In this document: in pieces, positions 1 to 9,176 of the stretch
Position numbering within the stretch: position 1 is the first letter of the stretch
How the letters are laid out: each line of letters starts with the position of its first letter
NCBI GenBank assembly: GCA_964537925.1
Contig: CAZICV010000003.1
Location: forward strand, 62,001-126,000
Reading direction: 5' to 3'
Length of the DNA: 64,000 bases
DNA from: SLDF01 sp964537925
GTDB taxonomy: Bacteria; Bacteroidota; Bacteroidia; Chitinophagales; Saprospiraceae
The notes under the pieces: generated by a model
Told to the model about the DNA's origin: nothing
What the model saw: the letters and a program-made list of their open reading frames with translations, nothing else
Database searches by the model: none
Program-made: the position numbers and the translations under genes

Positions 1-730
1 AAGCATCCGACCCGCCAAGCTCAAGCACAACAGGCTTGAGCGCTTCTGCACAACGCGCCCCGAAAGAGGCGCCGGCACGTTCACTACCGGTAAGCGCTCC
101 CCCGCGTATGAAAGGGTCCCTGATCACATGTTCAAGGAGTGGGATATCTGCCCAGAGCACCTGGAACAGGCCCTCCTCACCGACTGCCTCGGCCAATAAC
201 GCTTCGAGCGCACCGGCACAGGCAGGCACATTGGGCGCGGGTTTCAGCAGCACGACATTGCCGGCCAGCATAGCCGGAAAAGCGAATCTGAAGACCTGCC
301 AGAACGGGAAATTCCAGGGCATCACGCCCAGTATACCGCCCAGCGGGAGAAAGTGTAACTCAAAGTGTTTACCCGGAAACCGATGTGATTCGCGCTCCAG
401 CATGGCCGCTCCGTTCTCCAGGTAAAAGTCACAGAGCGCGGCGCATTTCAATATCTCGGCACGCGATTGTTGTACAGGCTTGCCCATCTCTCTCGTGATC
501 AACCCTGCCAGGCGGTCGACCTGTTGCCTCAGCATGGCGGGGACAGATCTGAGTGCATCCGCACGGGCCTCCGGGGTACGAAGCATCCAGGAGCCCTTGT
601 AAAAAGCGCTCGCCACAGAAAGCAGGCGCGTAGCATCCTGTTCGCTGTGACCGGGAAACTCCCTGTAACGGACACCTGTGTAAGGATCCTGGGATATAAA
701 GATACTATGCTGCAATCCTGGACGGTTCAA
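1..730 (-). CDS. NAD(P)-dependent aldehyde dehydrogenase, succinate-semialdehyde type (partial, cut by window edge)
   Basis: The reverse strand encodes the N-terminal ~243 residues of an aldehyde dehydrogenase that would oxidise an aldehyde such as succinate semialdehyde to its acid. Visible family marks are the MPWNFPFWQ segment of the cofactor-binding fold, LKPAPNVP, a GSERAG loop and the LELGG motif carrying the conserved Glu, just before the window ends. The catalytic Cys lies outside. There is no ATG near the expected N-terminus. Two TTG codons fit: at 730, overlapping the upstream stop as TTGA and preceded by GAAGAG, or at 715, giving an N-terminus reading MQHSIFISQDPYTG. The start is therefore uncertain. 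It is the last visible gene of the leftward guaA block and is probably cotranslated with the lipoprotein gene before it. Substrate is inferred only from similarity to SSADH-type enzymes. Confidence 0.85.
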   Translation of the reverse strand, partial: MNRPGLQHSIFISQDPYTGVRYREFPGHSEQDATRLLSVASAFYKGSWMLRTPEARADALRSVPAMLRQQVDRLAGLITREMGKPVQQSRAEILKCAALCDFYLENGAAMLERESHRFPGKHFELHFLPLGGILGVMPWNFPFWQVFRFAFPAMLAGNVVLLKPAPNVPACAGALEALLAEAVGEEGLFQVLWADIPLLEHVIRDPFIRGGALTGSERAGASFGARCAEALKPVVLELGGSDA

Positions 731-2139
731 GGCTCTTCAAGCTGGAATCTGTAATCCTGTAAACGGATGATCCGGACGGTTTTGTTCTCGTAATAATCGA
801 ATTTGCTGAAGTCGTCTGACACGGGCGCACCGTCGGCGTGCATCTTGATCAGATCTACTTTATTGAACAGCCCGGAGTCATAGGGGCGGTTGAGTATGAC
901 CTGCCAGTCTTCATCGGGTTGTTTGAGCACCTTCGCCAGCCAATAGACCAGGTCATACCCATAGTAAGCATCTTCCAGCGGAGGCACGCCGTTGCGCTCA
1001 AAAAAATCGCTCCGGAACGTCTTTACTTCGGCGCTTCGGATATCCATGAAGTGATTGGAAGACAGGCGTACATTCAGCCGGTCCAGCAGATCATAGCCCA
1101 GGTTGGGGAAGGACAGCCATTGGGGCAGGCCGAACACCACCACCTGGTGTTTGTCCGTCATGGCTGCCGCCAGCGTATTGAGAAATTGCAATACGAATGC
1201 CTCCTGGCTCCAGTAAGGCAGCACGAATACCGTCACGCCCGTCTCGGAAAGCCGCCCCGCAAAGTCCTCGGGCCTGACACGGCCGTCTTCTTCCTTCAGC
1301 AGCCACTCGCGTGTATTCTTCTTTAGTAAGGCATCTTTCTGAAAGGCCGGTGTCTTGCGTATAAAATCAAAATAGGATCGCTCACGCTCGTCCTTTTCTC
1401 TCGCTACAAGTTGCACCTGTGCCATCCGGTATTTACCAGTCAGCTCGGAGGCGATAGCTTCGCAATGGGCACGTATACCCGGCCGCATCTGTATATAATA
1501 CGGATTGTCAGAGGTGATCGTTCCGGCAGTATTCCAGGGTGATATCAGCAACTTGCCTTCCTCGCGGCAGTATTTTGCCAGCTCCTGTAAGTGTTCCGTT
1601 TTATACGGCCCTACAACGATATCATATTCTGCCAGCGAGTCTTTGCGGATCAGTGTATTCATCCTGTCCGCATATGCTTCTACATCCAGGATACGCCATT
1701 GTATTTCAGGAGATCCCGCTGCCAGGCTCTTTTCAGCCATACGCATCCCGGAGAGGAAATGGACCATCTTGAGAACATTGTCGTTCAGTTGCTCTTTCTG
1801 CACACTGGAATAGAGCGGCAACAGGAAAGCAACCTTATACACGGAGCGCACCGTACGGCGCGTCCCGGCGGATGCCGATGGCCTGGTTTTTTGCTCTGAC
1901 CGGATCGGCCCGGGACCGGCGGGATCTGACTTCCACTGGATTGTATCGATCCGGGCGTTACGTTCTTCGCGGGGAGGCCTTGCCGGCGCATCCGGTGACG
2001 GTCTTTTCGCTGGTGTATCCGCAGTCTTCGGCCGGAATACGCTGCAGGCAGGTAACGTGCATAGTAGCAGTGCTACCAGTACGATACCCGACAGTCTACT
2101 CCCACTCAATCGTGGACGGAGGTTTGGTGCTGATATCAT
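727..2139 (-). CDS. Periplasmic-binding-protein-like lipoprotein (type 1 fold, LivK/LpoA-like)
   Basis: This 470-residue predicted lipoprotein has a hydrophobic segment ending in the lipobox TLPAC, so it should be lipid-anchored in the envelope. A Pro/Arg-rich linker (about residues 38-95) leads into a domain beginning KVAFLLPLYSS, with IVVGPYKTEHLQEL and LISPWNTAG, which resembles the type 1 periplasmic-binding fold of amino-acid ABC receptors and LpoA. No ABC permease or ATPase lies nearby, so a transport role is not supported here; a sensing or cell-wall-related role is possible. The listed ATG gives a 44-bp overlap with the end of guaA. A downstream TTG just before the sequence SGSRLSGIV would give a more normal signal peptide and nearly remove the overlap, so the start may be later. 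Confidence 0.75.
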   Translation of the reverse strand: MISAPNLRPRLSGSRLSGIVLVALLLCTLPACSVFRPKTADTPAKRPSPDAPARPPREERNARIDTIQWKSDPAGPGPIRSEQKTRPSASAGTRRTVRSVYKVAFLLPLYSSVQKEQLNDNVLKMVHFLSGMRMAEKSLAAGSPEIQWRILDVEAYADRMNTLIRKDSLAEYDIVVGPYKTEHLQELAKYCREEGKLLISPWNTAGTITSDNPYYIQMRPGIRAHCEAIASELTGKYRMAQVQLVAREKDERERSYFDFIRKTPAFQKDALLKKNTREWLLKEEDGRVRPEDFAGRLSETGVTVFVLPYWSQEAFVLQFLNTLAAAMTDKHQVVVFGLPQWLSFPNLGYDLLDRLNVRLSSNHFMDIRSAEVKTFRSDFFERNGVPPLEDAYYGYDLVYWLAKVLKQPDEDWQVILNRPYDSGLFNKVDLIKMHADGAPVSDDFSKFDYYENKTVRIIRLQDYRFQLEEP

Positions 2140-3637
2140 ATACGACCCGGTTGATGCCCTTCACTTTGTTGATGATGTCCGTAGAGACCCTGGCAAGAAA
2201 ATCATACGGGAGCCTGCTCCATTCGGCTGTCATACCGTCCGTCGAAGTAACAGCCCGCAAAGCGACCGCCTGTTCATAAGTGCGTTCGTCTCCCATGACG
2301 CCTACCGAGTATACAGGCAGTAGTATAACGCCTGCCTGCCACACTGTATGATACAGATCCGCTTCGCGCAGGTGGTCTATGAAGATAGCATCAGCCTCTT
2401 GAAGTAGTCTTACTTTGTCTTCGGTGATCTCTCCGAGTATACGGATGCCGAGTCCCGGACCCGGGAAAGGGTGTCGGGCAAGCAGCTCCGAGCGGATGCC
2501 CAGTGCTGTGCCTATCTTGCGCACTTCGTCCTTGAAGAGCATACGCAACGGCTCTATGATCTTCAGGTTGAGCCGGTCAGGCAAGCCGCCCACATTGTGA
2601 TGGGATTTGATCGTCACGGAAGGGCCGTGCACGGATATCGACTCTATGACATCCGGGTAGATGGTACCCTGCCCCAGCCATGTTATATCGGACAGCTTAT
2701 TGGCCTCCGCTTCGAACACTTCTATGAAAGTACGGCCGATCGCTTTACGTTTGAGTTCCGGATCTGACAGGCCGCTCAGTGCTGTGTAAAACTGCTCGCG
2801 GGCATCGATCCCGACAATATTGAGGCCCATATCGTGGTATGAATCGAGCACTTGCTCGAACTCCTGTTTGCGCAGGAGACCATTATCGACAAAGAAGCAG
2901 ATCAGGCGGTCCCCGATAGCCTGCTGCAGCAGCGTAGCCGCCACAGTCGAATCCACGCCGCCGGAGAGTCCCATCAATACCTTTTCATTCCCGATCGTCT
3001 GCCTGAGCCGGGTCACTGTTTCTTCTATGAAGGAGGCGGGGGTCCATTCTCCGTTGCACCCGGCGATGTCAAACAAAAAGTTGCGGAGCAACTGATGACC
3101 GTATACACTATGCGTCACCTCGGGATGAAACTGGAAGCAATACACCGGGCAGCGAAACGCACTTTCCGCAGAGCGATAGGCTGCGACGGGGATCTGTTCC
3201 GTACGCGCCAGCAATGTATAGTTGGCAGGCAACTCCTTGATGGAGTCCGAATGCGACATCCATACCTGGCTCCTGTTGGGCACAGCATGGAAAATCGGAT
3301 CGTCCGGACCATCTATCAGCAGATCGGCCTTGCCGTATTCTCGTGTAGCCGATGGCTCGACCCTGCCTCCCCCGTCCTTCGCCAGGTATTGCGCTCCGTA
3401 GCAGATTGCAAGTACCGGGTAGCGGTCCAAGAAATCGGAAGTATGCGGATGCAGGGCATTGGTATTGTTGACAGAAAAAGGACTCCCGGAGAGGATCACC
3501 GCCTTGACAGCCGGATCATCCGGTATCCTCGTGTGGTAAGGCACTATCTCACTGTATACATTGAGCTCACGCACCCTCCGGGCAATCAACTGTGTATACT
3601 GAGAGCCAAAATCAAGGATGATTACCTTCTCTTTCAT
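2096..3637 (-). CDS. guaA: GMP synthase (glutamine-hydrolysing)
   Basis: Makes GMP from XMP, ATP and glutamine, the last step of guanine nucleotide synthesis in the cytoplasm. The class I glutamine amidotransferase domain comes first, with nucleophile Cys79 in LAICYGAQ and the FHPEV histidine. It is followed by the ATP-pyrophosphatase domain with the PP-loop GLSGGVDST and the C-terminal dimerisation domain containing HPFPGPGL. With the start at MKEKVIILDFG the protein is 513 residues, a normal length for the family; an upstream in-frame ATG at 3673 would add 12 non-conserved residues and was not used. It follows nusB on the same strand with a short gap and overlaps the next lipoprotein gene. 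Confidence 0.97.
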   Translation of the reverse strand: MKEKVIILDFGSQYTQLIARRVRELNVYSEIVPYHTRIPDDPAVKAVILSGSPFSVNNTNALHPHTSDFLDRYPVLAICYGAQYLAKDGGGRVEPSATREYGKADLLIDGPDDPIFHAVPNRSQVWMSHSDSIKELPANYTLLARTEQIPVAAYRSAESAFRCPVYCFQFHPEVTHSVYGHQLLRNFLFDIAGCNGEWTPASFIEETVTRLRQTIGNEKVLMGLSGGVDSTVAATLLQQAIGDRLICFFVDNGLLRKQEFEQVLDSYHDMGLNIVGIDAREQFYTALSGLSDPELKRKAIGRTFIEVFEAEANKLSDITWLGQGTIYPDVIESISVHGPSVTIKSHHNVGGLPDRLNLKIIEPLRMLFKDEVRKIGTALGIRSELLARHPFPGPGLGIRILGEITEDKVRLLQEADAIFIDHLREADLYHTVWQAGVILLPVYSVGVMGDERTYEQAVALRAVTSTDGMTAEWSRLPYDFLARVSTDIINKVKGINRVVYDISTKPPSTIEWE

Positions 3638-3687
3638 TGTATGCTCGTTAAAATTAGTGGAGGCTGGTCGCAACGAACGGCAATAAA

Positions 3688-4623
3688 TTATTCGTCCAGC
3701 AACCCACGGCCTTCTTTGCGGATACGGCCGGTCTCTTCCATCACTTTAAGGAGCTTGTCCAGGACGCCGTTCACAAAATCCTTACTGCGATCTGTAGAGT
3801 ACATTTTGGATATTTCGACATACTCATTGATGGTCACCTTGGTGGGTATGGTCGGGAAAAGGACCAGCTCCGAACAAGCCATTTTCAGGAGGATCATATC
3901 TATGGTCGCTACGCGGTCCGCTTCCCAGTTCTGGAGGACAGGCTCTATGAGTTGCAACAGCTCTTCATCCCTCTTCAGCGTATCGGCGAGCATCACCCGG
4001 CCGAAGTCCTTAACGGTCTCATCAGGCGGCTTATGTTCTTCGTAAAAGTCAGGATCGAGCGGCATTGCCTTGATCGTCTTCTTCATCACCCCTACGATGA
4101 GCGATTTGTCATCCGTCCAGGTGGAAAAGTGATCCTCGATCAGCTCCGAACAGAGCTCATTTTTCACGCATACCTTGTACAGCTCGAGCAGCATCTTGAT
4201 GTCTTCGATATTGCCCGTCTGCTCATATACATAGTCCTTGTAATCTTCGATCTTGGCAAACTCCAGGTATAGCTTGCGGCTCATGTCCTCGTCGAAACGC
4301 TGCCCGAACTCATAGTGTTTGAAAAGTACATTGAGCGGCTTGTTCTTCACCAGGGACTGCATCCCCTCATTCTCGAAAAGCTTTGGGTTGAACAACAGGT
4401 CCTCCGGTGTAGGCAGGTATTTTCCCTGCCGCTTCTCCGTATCCTTGATCGCGTACCGTGCGCACTCGACCAGGATATACAGGTTGAACAGATACAAGAC
4501 GAAAGACTGCTTGATAAAATCATCGTATTGCTCCAGCAGTTTTTCCACATTCAGCTTTTCATCCCTGTTGACAGAGAACAAAAGCTGCATGACCTTAATC
4601 CGAATGTTTCGTCTACTTAGCAT
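3688..4623 (-). CDS. nusB: Transcription antitermination factor NusB (long Bacteroidota form)
   Basis: The 311-residue protein begins MLSRRNIRIKVMQLLF, the typical NusB RNA-binding N-terminus. Its last ~130 residues (DRVATIDMILLKMACSEL, KVTINEYVEISKMYSTD, FVNGVLDKLL) are the NusB core fold. It is about twice the length of the E. coli protein; the N-terminal half is a lineage-typical extension. NusB works with NusE to prevent premature termination, notably in rRNA transcription. It lies between guaA and the DoxX-type gene on the same strand. A hairpin-free AT-rich gap of about 100 bp upstream (4624-4723) contains TTAATTTG on the minus strand (about 4657-4664), a near match to the Bacteroidota -7 element, so it may have its own promoter. 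Confidence 0.93.
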   Translation of the reverse strand: MLSRRNIRIKVMQLLFSVNRDEKLNVEKLLEQYDDFIKQSFVLYLFNLYILVECARYAIKDTEKRQGKYLPTPEDLLFNPKLFENEGMQSLVKNKPLNVLFKHYEFGQRFDEDMSRKLYLEFAKIEDYKDYVYEQTGNIEDIKMLLELYKVCVKNELCSELIEDHFSTWTDDKSLIVGVMKKTIKAMPLDPDFYEEHKPPDETVKDFGRVMLADTLKRDEELLQLIEPVLQNWEADRVATIDMILLKMACSELVLFPTIPTKVTINEYVEISKMYSTDRSKDFVNGVLDKLLKVMEETGRIRKEGRGLLDE

Positions 4624-4723
4624 GAAATTGGCTGTACTTTAACTTCTAAAGTGCCCGCAAATTAACAGAATTTGCTTTGCGCACTTCAAGTTTCAGGAGC
4701 GAACATGAAAAATTAACCTCCTG

Positions 4724-6205
4724 TCACTTAATATATTTTGCTTTAATTTCTTCATAATCAGGCAGCTTCCGGTAGTGCCATTTTTTGATGATCGTACCGT
4801 CCTTCATCAGTATCACACCCGGATTGGACCGCATGATGGTCTTGAGCAGGATATCGTCCGCTTTGTAAAACTCAAACGGCGTCTGGGCTGTATGCCTGAA
4901 ATCCTCGATCGCATCGGCAGAAGCTCCGCCGACGATACCGTATACCCGCAGACCGTCTTTCTCCGCTGATTCAGCCAGTGCATTGACCCTGTCCTTGAAG
5001 CGGGCCACATACGATTCTTTCCATATGTACTTTTCCTCTTCCACGGTAGAGCTACGGATCTGGGAGATCGTCTGTACAGTATCCAGTCCGCCGGTTTCGT
5101 TACGCACCGTATCGGCTACGTAGATCGTGTCCTTGACCTGTACCATCTCAGGCACAGCTTCACCTTTGAATTTGTAACATACAACGATCAGACTGTAACC
5201 CTCTTCGGCCAGTATCTCCTCTCCTACTTCTGCCCCTTCGACATCTTCGACCATGAACTCCGATATCTTGGTACTCGGCACAGCAGGCTCGCCTTTGCGC
5301 GGCTCCAGGTACTCCCAGTCAGACTTGGGATATTGTGCATAGTCCTTCATATACTGGTCCTGTGACATCTCTACGATCTCACCCGATGCTTTGTTCTTTA
5401 TGATCATCGTCACCGGTACATTAGCCAGCGCTTCTTCCTCGGCCTGCTTCTGCTCGCGAATATTGACTCCCTCACGGAACGGGCGGAAATCGATATGAGG
5501 TTCGTTCCAGTAGAAATTGTTGAAGCAATAGACCAGCAGTGCGAAAGTGCTGACAAAAACAATCATATTGCGCGGAGCCCGGTTGAAGAACTGGTGTGCG
5601 CGACCGGAATAAAACAGGAATATAAGCGCCGGTACCAGCAGGAAGATGTCTTTGAAGAATGAGACCTTGGGTTTAAGCTTGATAAAGTCGCCAAAACAGC
5701 CGCAGTCGGTTACTTTCATGTTGGTTTCTACATATGGCCCCCATTGGCTGAACTGGAAGAAAGTAGCGTCCGAGGGTACATAACCTGTGAGGAAAGTGAA
5801 CCCGGTGAGGAACGTAAAAAAGATCACGATCAGGAAAAACAACCAGGCGGTAAGCCTGAAAGCGTGCCCGATCACCAGCATGATGCCCAGTACGATCTCC
5901 AGTACAATCATAATGATCGAAAAAGCAATCGACCAGGAGGACAACAAGGGGAACAAAGGCGCCAGGAAACCGAACCAGGTACCCTGAAAAGCCGCCTCGA
6001 ACTCAGCGAAATACTGCTCCATCTTGAAGGCAGTACCGAGGGGGTCTATGGCTTTGACCCAGCCGGAGAAGATGAACAGGATGCCACAGAAATTCTGCAG
6101 AAATGAAAATACAGGATTCTTGATCCTGGAAGTTGTCAGGCGAAGTACGCCGGTGAACAGCAGGGCTATAACACCGATCACCAACACAAGTGTAGTCAAA
6201 CTCAT
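4724..6205 (-). CDS. DoxX/MauE-type membrane protein with C-terminal periplasmic domain (BT_3928-like)
   Basis: This 493-residue inner-membrane protein starts with several hydrophobic helices (about residues 3-230) and a DoxX-like signature (FLQNFCGILFIFSGWVKAIDPLGTAFKMEQY, shown here in part), then TDCGCFGDF, the Cys motif of MauE/DoxX redox-associated proteins. The last ~260 residues form a soluble domain ending LMKDGTIIKKWHYRKLPD, reminiscent of a thioredoxin-like fold but without a CxxC pair. The family is widespread in Bacteroidota and usually left as BT_3928 family; an oxidative or quinone-linked role is inferred, not shown. It overlaps the upstream DUF1599 gene by ATGA, indicating translational coupling. 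Confidence 0.85.
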   Translation of the reverse strand: MSLTTLVLVIGVIALLFTGVLRLTTSRIKNPVFSFLQNFCGILFIFSGWVKAIDPLGTAFKMEQYFAEFEAAFQGTWFGFLAPLFPLLSSWSIAFSIIMIVLEIVLGIMLVIGHAFRLTAWLFFLIVIFFTFLTGFTFLTGYVPSDATFFQFSQWGPYVETNMKVTDCGCFGDFIKLKPKVSFFKDIFLLVPALIFLFYSGRAHQFFNRAPRNMIVFVSTFALLVYCFNNFYWNEPHIDFRPFREGVNIREQKQAEEEALANVPVTMIIKNKASGEIVEMSQDQYMKDYAQYPKSDWEYLEPRKGEPAVPSTKISEFMVEDVEGAEVGEEILAEEGYSLIVVCYKFKGEAVPEMVQVKDTIYVADTVRNETGGLDTVQTISQIRSSTVEEEKYIWKESYVARFKDRVNALAESAEKDGLRVYGIVGGASADAIEDFRHTAQTPFEFYKADDILLKTIMRSNPGVILMKDGTIIKKWHYRKLPDYEEIKAKYIK

Positions 6206-6768
6206 GGCGCGACAGAGGCTTTTTCAGTTATTTTGATAAGTGCAAAAACTGCATAGTTGAATATATCCCGGTAATTGGCCTGTATCCCTTCCGAGACCAG
6301 CGTTTTACCTTCATTGTCTTCGATCTGTTTGATCCTGAATATCTTGCTCAGCATCAGGTCCGTCATCGAACTGACCCTCATCTCCCTCCATATTTCCCCA
6401 TAATCATGATTCTTGGCCGAGAGCAGATCCCGTACTCCCTTTACCTGCCGGTCATACACGGGAAGCAGCTCCTCCATGGGGGTCACCTCTTTCTTTTGCT
6501 CCGGCGGCACTGCGCCGAGCTCAAGCTGGACCATCGCCATGATACTGTAATTGATGACACCGATGTACTCCTGCTCGACGGGGTCCTGTACCATAGCAAC
6601 ACCCTTTTCTTCAATACTGCGAAGACGCGCGAGTTTGATGAAAAGCTGATCCGTCAGCGAGGATGCACGGAGAATGCGCCAGGAATCCCCATAGTCGTGA
6701 TGCTTCCTGATAAAAAGGTCTCTGCATTGACCGACGATCTGATCAAACTGCGTCAATGTCTTCTCCAT
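6202..6768 (-). CDS. DUF1599 domain protein with internal duplication
   Basis: The 188-residue cytoplasmic protein consists of two related halves. Residues about 5-85 carry RKHHDYGDSWRILRASSLTDQL and residues about 105-182 carry SAKNHDYGEIWREMRVSSMTDL, each followed by an IEE/IED segment and an N-Y-S/A membrane-free helix. This is the Bacteroidota DUF1599 family, whose members resemble all-alpha nucleotide pyrophosphohydrolase-like proteins; the biochemical role is unknown. It is the first gene of the leftward block and overlaps the DoxX-type gene by four bases. The region upstream on the minus strand has TAACTTTA (6797-6804), one base off the Bacteroidota -7 consensus. Confidence 0.85.
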   Translation of the reverse strand: MEKTLTQFDQIVGQCRDLFIRKHHDYGDSWRILRASSLTDQLFIKLARLRSIEEKGVAMVQDPVEQEYIGVINYSIMAMVQLELGAVPPEQKKEVTPMEELLPVYDRQVKGVRDLLSAKNHDYGEIWREMRVSSMTDLMLSKIFRIKQIEDNEGKTLVSEGIQANYRDIFNYAVFALIKITEKASVAP

Positions 6769-6947
6769 TCGGAAATGGCCTTGCTTAACTGAAGTGTAAA
6801 GTTAATCGCTGATACTGTCTTTTTGGTAACCTATATCAGTTAACGAATTTATAAATGTATACGCAGCAATGCTGTCAAAGGACCAGCCAGATCCCGGAAA
6901 ACCCGCCTAAATTTGTTCCGTACCGGCTTAAATGGCTTTATTCAGAT

Positions 6948-7829
6948 ATGATCTTCCTGTTATCGGCGATCCTGTGCAATACATCTCTCGGCATCCTGTT
7001 CAGGAAGTTCGGGGACTGGAGGGTCGATATGCCCGGGGCCATCGCGCTCAATTACGTTGTCTGTGCACTGCTTGGATTCATGCTGTTCGATCCGGAAGAT
7101 TTCACCGGGTGGTATGCTGAGCCCTGGGCTCCCTGGGCGGCAGGACTCGGACTGTTATTCCTCCCCGGCTTTTACATAGCCGCCAGGTGCGTAGCAAAGT
7201 TTGGTGTCGGTCTGACCGCCCTGATGCAGAAGATATCCCTAGTCGTCACGGCCTGCTATGCCATCCTGTTCTACGGAGAGCCGGGCGGTGCACTCAAATG
7301 GGTCGGTATAGCGCTGGCTGTACTGGCTATCGTCCTCGTCAACAGGCCCGGACAGGCAACCCGCGATGACGCCCCCGGGAAGGTAAGACCATCGTGGCTA
7401 TGGCTGCTTCCCCTGGCTACATTCTCCGTGAACGGCCTGATCGACACAGGTTTCTATACAGCCAGACACCAGTCATACGGCAGTTTCCCGGAAGGCGTTT
7501 TTGCCACCGTCCTGTTTTGCATAGCCGGCGTCACCGGGCTGGCATTGCTTATCGTCAGGCTACTGCTTCGCAAAGGCCTGCCGGACAGGAGGACGCTGGT
7601 CGCCGGGCTGCTCCTGGGGATACCCAATTTCTTTTCGATATACCTGCTCCTGCTTGCACTGGATACCGGTCACGGCGGTTCCGTAGTATTCCCGGTGTTC
7701 AACACCTCCGTGATCGTGCTCTCGGCACTGACAGGTCTTTTCGTTTTTCGCGAAAAATTCAGCCGTATCAACTATATTGGTTTTGCGTTGGCCTGCCTGG
7801 CCATTGCCTGTATTGCACTTAGCCGATGA
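6948..7829 (+). CDS. EamA/DMT-superfamily transporter
   Basis: The 293-residue protein has about ten hydrophobic segments in two similar halves, as in drug/metabolite transporters of the EamA type, ending with the typical helix SRINYIGFALACLAIACIAL. Substrate cannot be told. The start is placed at MIFLLSAILCNTSLG, directly at the first transmembrane helix; an in-frame ATG at 6855 would add 31 polar residues unlike the family. Its stop overlaps the next start (ATGA), so it is cotranslated with the IMPACT-family gene. It is divergent from the DUF1599 gene, with a 180-bp intergenic gap. Confidence 0.85.
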   Translation: MIFLLSAILCNTSLGILFRKFGDWRVDMPGAIALNYVVCALLGFMLFDPEDFTGWYAEPWAPWAAGLGLLFLPGFYIAARCVAKFGVGLTALMQKISLVVTACYAILFYGEPGGALKWVGIALAVLAIVLVNRPGQATRDDAPGKVRPSWLWLLPLATFSVNGLIDTGFYTARHQSYGSFPEGVFATVLFCIAGVTGLALLIVRLLLRKGLPDRRTLVAGLLLGIPNFFSIYLLLLALDTGHGGSVVFPVFNTSVIVLSALTGLFVFREKFSRINYIGFALACLAIACIALSR

Positions 7830-8470
7830 CGACAGACAGCTATATGACACTGGCCGAGCCAGCAGAAGGGGTGTTCAAGGACCGGGGAAGCAAGTTCCTG
7901 GCGTATGTCTTTCCATTGGACGATATGTCGGATATCGACCCGCTGCTCAGCAGGTTGCGCAAGGAGCACGTCAAGGCCCGCCACCACTGCTATGCCTGGC
8001 GGCTGGGTACGGACGGCAGCCTGTACAGGACAAACGACGACGGTGAGCCAAGCGGTACCGCAGGCCGCCCGATACTGGGCCAGATCGATCATTTCGGGCT
8101 GACAAATGTACTGGCCGTTGTCGTACGTTATTTCGGCGGTACGCTGTTGGGCACTTCCGGGTTGATACAGGCTTACCACGAATCAACGGCAGACGCATTT
8201 GCCCGGGCAACACTCATCCGCAAGAGAGTGACACAGCCGGTCACTATAAGGTTTGACTATATACACATGAATGCCGTGATGCAGGCGATCAAGCAGTACC
8301 CGGCAGAGATCGCCCGCCAGGACTTTGGCGAATTGCCTGAGATCGAGGTGAATATCCCGCTGACGGAGACAGAGGATTTTCTGCTGCGCCTCAGGGCCCA
8401 GGTGCTGCAGGTTACCCTGGAAGAGGCCCGCACTATTTCCCGGATACACGGATTGCAAATCATCGGCTGA
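7826..8470 (+). CDS. IMPACT/YigZ family protein
   Basis: The 214-residue cytoplasmic protein has the YigZ/IMPACT N-terminal domain, with KDRGSKFLAYVFPL, HHCYAWRLG, DDGEPSGTAGRPIL and VVVRYFGGTLLGTSGLIQAY, then the YigZ C-terminal ferredoxin-like domain. Eukaryotic IMPACT modulates translation through GCN1; the bacterial role is unclear. It is sandwiched in a compact unit, overlapping the EamA transporter by four bases and leaving one base before coaE. Confidence 0.92.
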   Translation: MTTDSYMTLAEPAEGVFKDRGSKFLAYVFPLDDMSDIDPLLSRLRKEHVKARHHCYAWRLGTDGSLYRTNDDGEPSGTAGRPILGQIDHFGLTNVLAVVVRYFGGTLLGTSGLIQAYHESTADAFARATLIRKRVTQPVTIRFDYIHMNAVMQAIKQYPAEIARQDFGELPEIEVNIPLTETEDFLLRLRAQVLQVTLEEARTISRIHGLQIIG

Positions 8471-8471
8471 T

Positions 8472-9086
8472 ATGGCATTGAAACTAGGCATCACAGGAGG
8501 TATCGGCAGCGGCAAGACCACTGTGAGCAGGATATTCGCCATGCTCGGTGTACCGCTGTACAATGCGGACGACCGGGCCCGATGGCTGATCGAACACGAC
8601 CAGGACCTGGTGGCAGGTATACGCACCCTTTTCGGTGAAAAAGCCTATCTCCCCGATGGCAGCTACAACCGGCGATATATCGGTTCGGTCGTGTTCAACG
8701 ACCAGGACCTGCTGGAACGATTGAATGCCCTGGTGCACCCGGCCGTAGCCCGAGATAGCAATACCTGGCAGGACGCCCATACAGAATCGCCGTACACCGT
8801 GCGTGAAGCCGCCCTTCTCTTTGAGTCGGGCAGCTACCGGACACTGGACCGTGTGATCTATGTTTATGCGCCGGCAGACCTGCGGCGGCAGCGTGTCATG
8901 CTGCGCGACAAGCTCACGGCGGAAGAAGTGGATCGCCGCATGGCCAGCCAGATGTCCGAAGAAGAAAAACAACAAATGAGCCAGTATATCATTTACAATG
9001 ACGGTAGCAGATCGCTCATCTTGCAGGTACTGGACATGCACCATGAATTCCTTGCAATATCTGCCGGCGCAAACAAGAAAGTATGA
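8472..9086 (+). CDS. coaE: Dephospho-CoA kinase
   Basis: Phosphorylates dephospho-CoA to coenzyme A, the final CoA synthesis step. The P-loop GGIGSGKTT is at residues 9-17, followed by the LGVPLYNAD segment and the REAALLFESG stretch typical of the family; 204 residues is normal. It starts one base after the IMPACT-family stop and is the last gene of that three-gene unit. Confidence 0.96.
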   Translation: MALKLGITGGIGSGKTTVSRIFAMLGVPLYNADDRARWLIEHDQDLVAGIRTLFGEKAYLPDGSYNRRYIGSVVFNDQDLLERLNALVHPAVARDSNTWQDAHTESPYTVREAALLFESGSYRTLDRVIYVYAPADLRRQRVMLRDKLTAEEVDRRMASQMSEEEKQQMSQYIIYNDGSRSLILQVLDMHHEFLAISAGANKKV

Positions 9087-9176
9087 GTAAAGCTGTTATA
9101 ACAGTAGGAATAACAAGGATTAAATGCTGAACTTTGTTGTTCCCCCATCGATCAAACACCTATTGCACTCTCTCTT

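Noticed and set aside
2852..4045. 397-codon plus-strand frame across guaA/nusB
   Set aside because: It lies opposite two recognised genes, has no family features, and is a by-product of GC-rich codon use.
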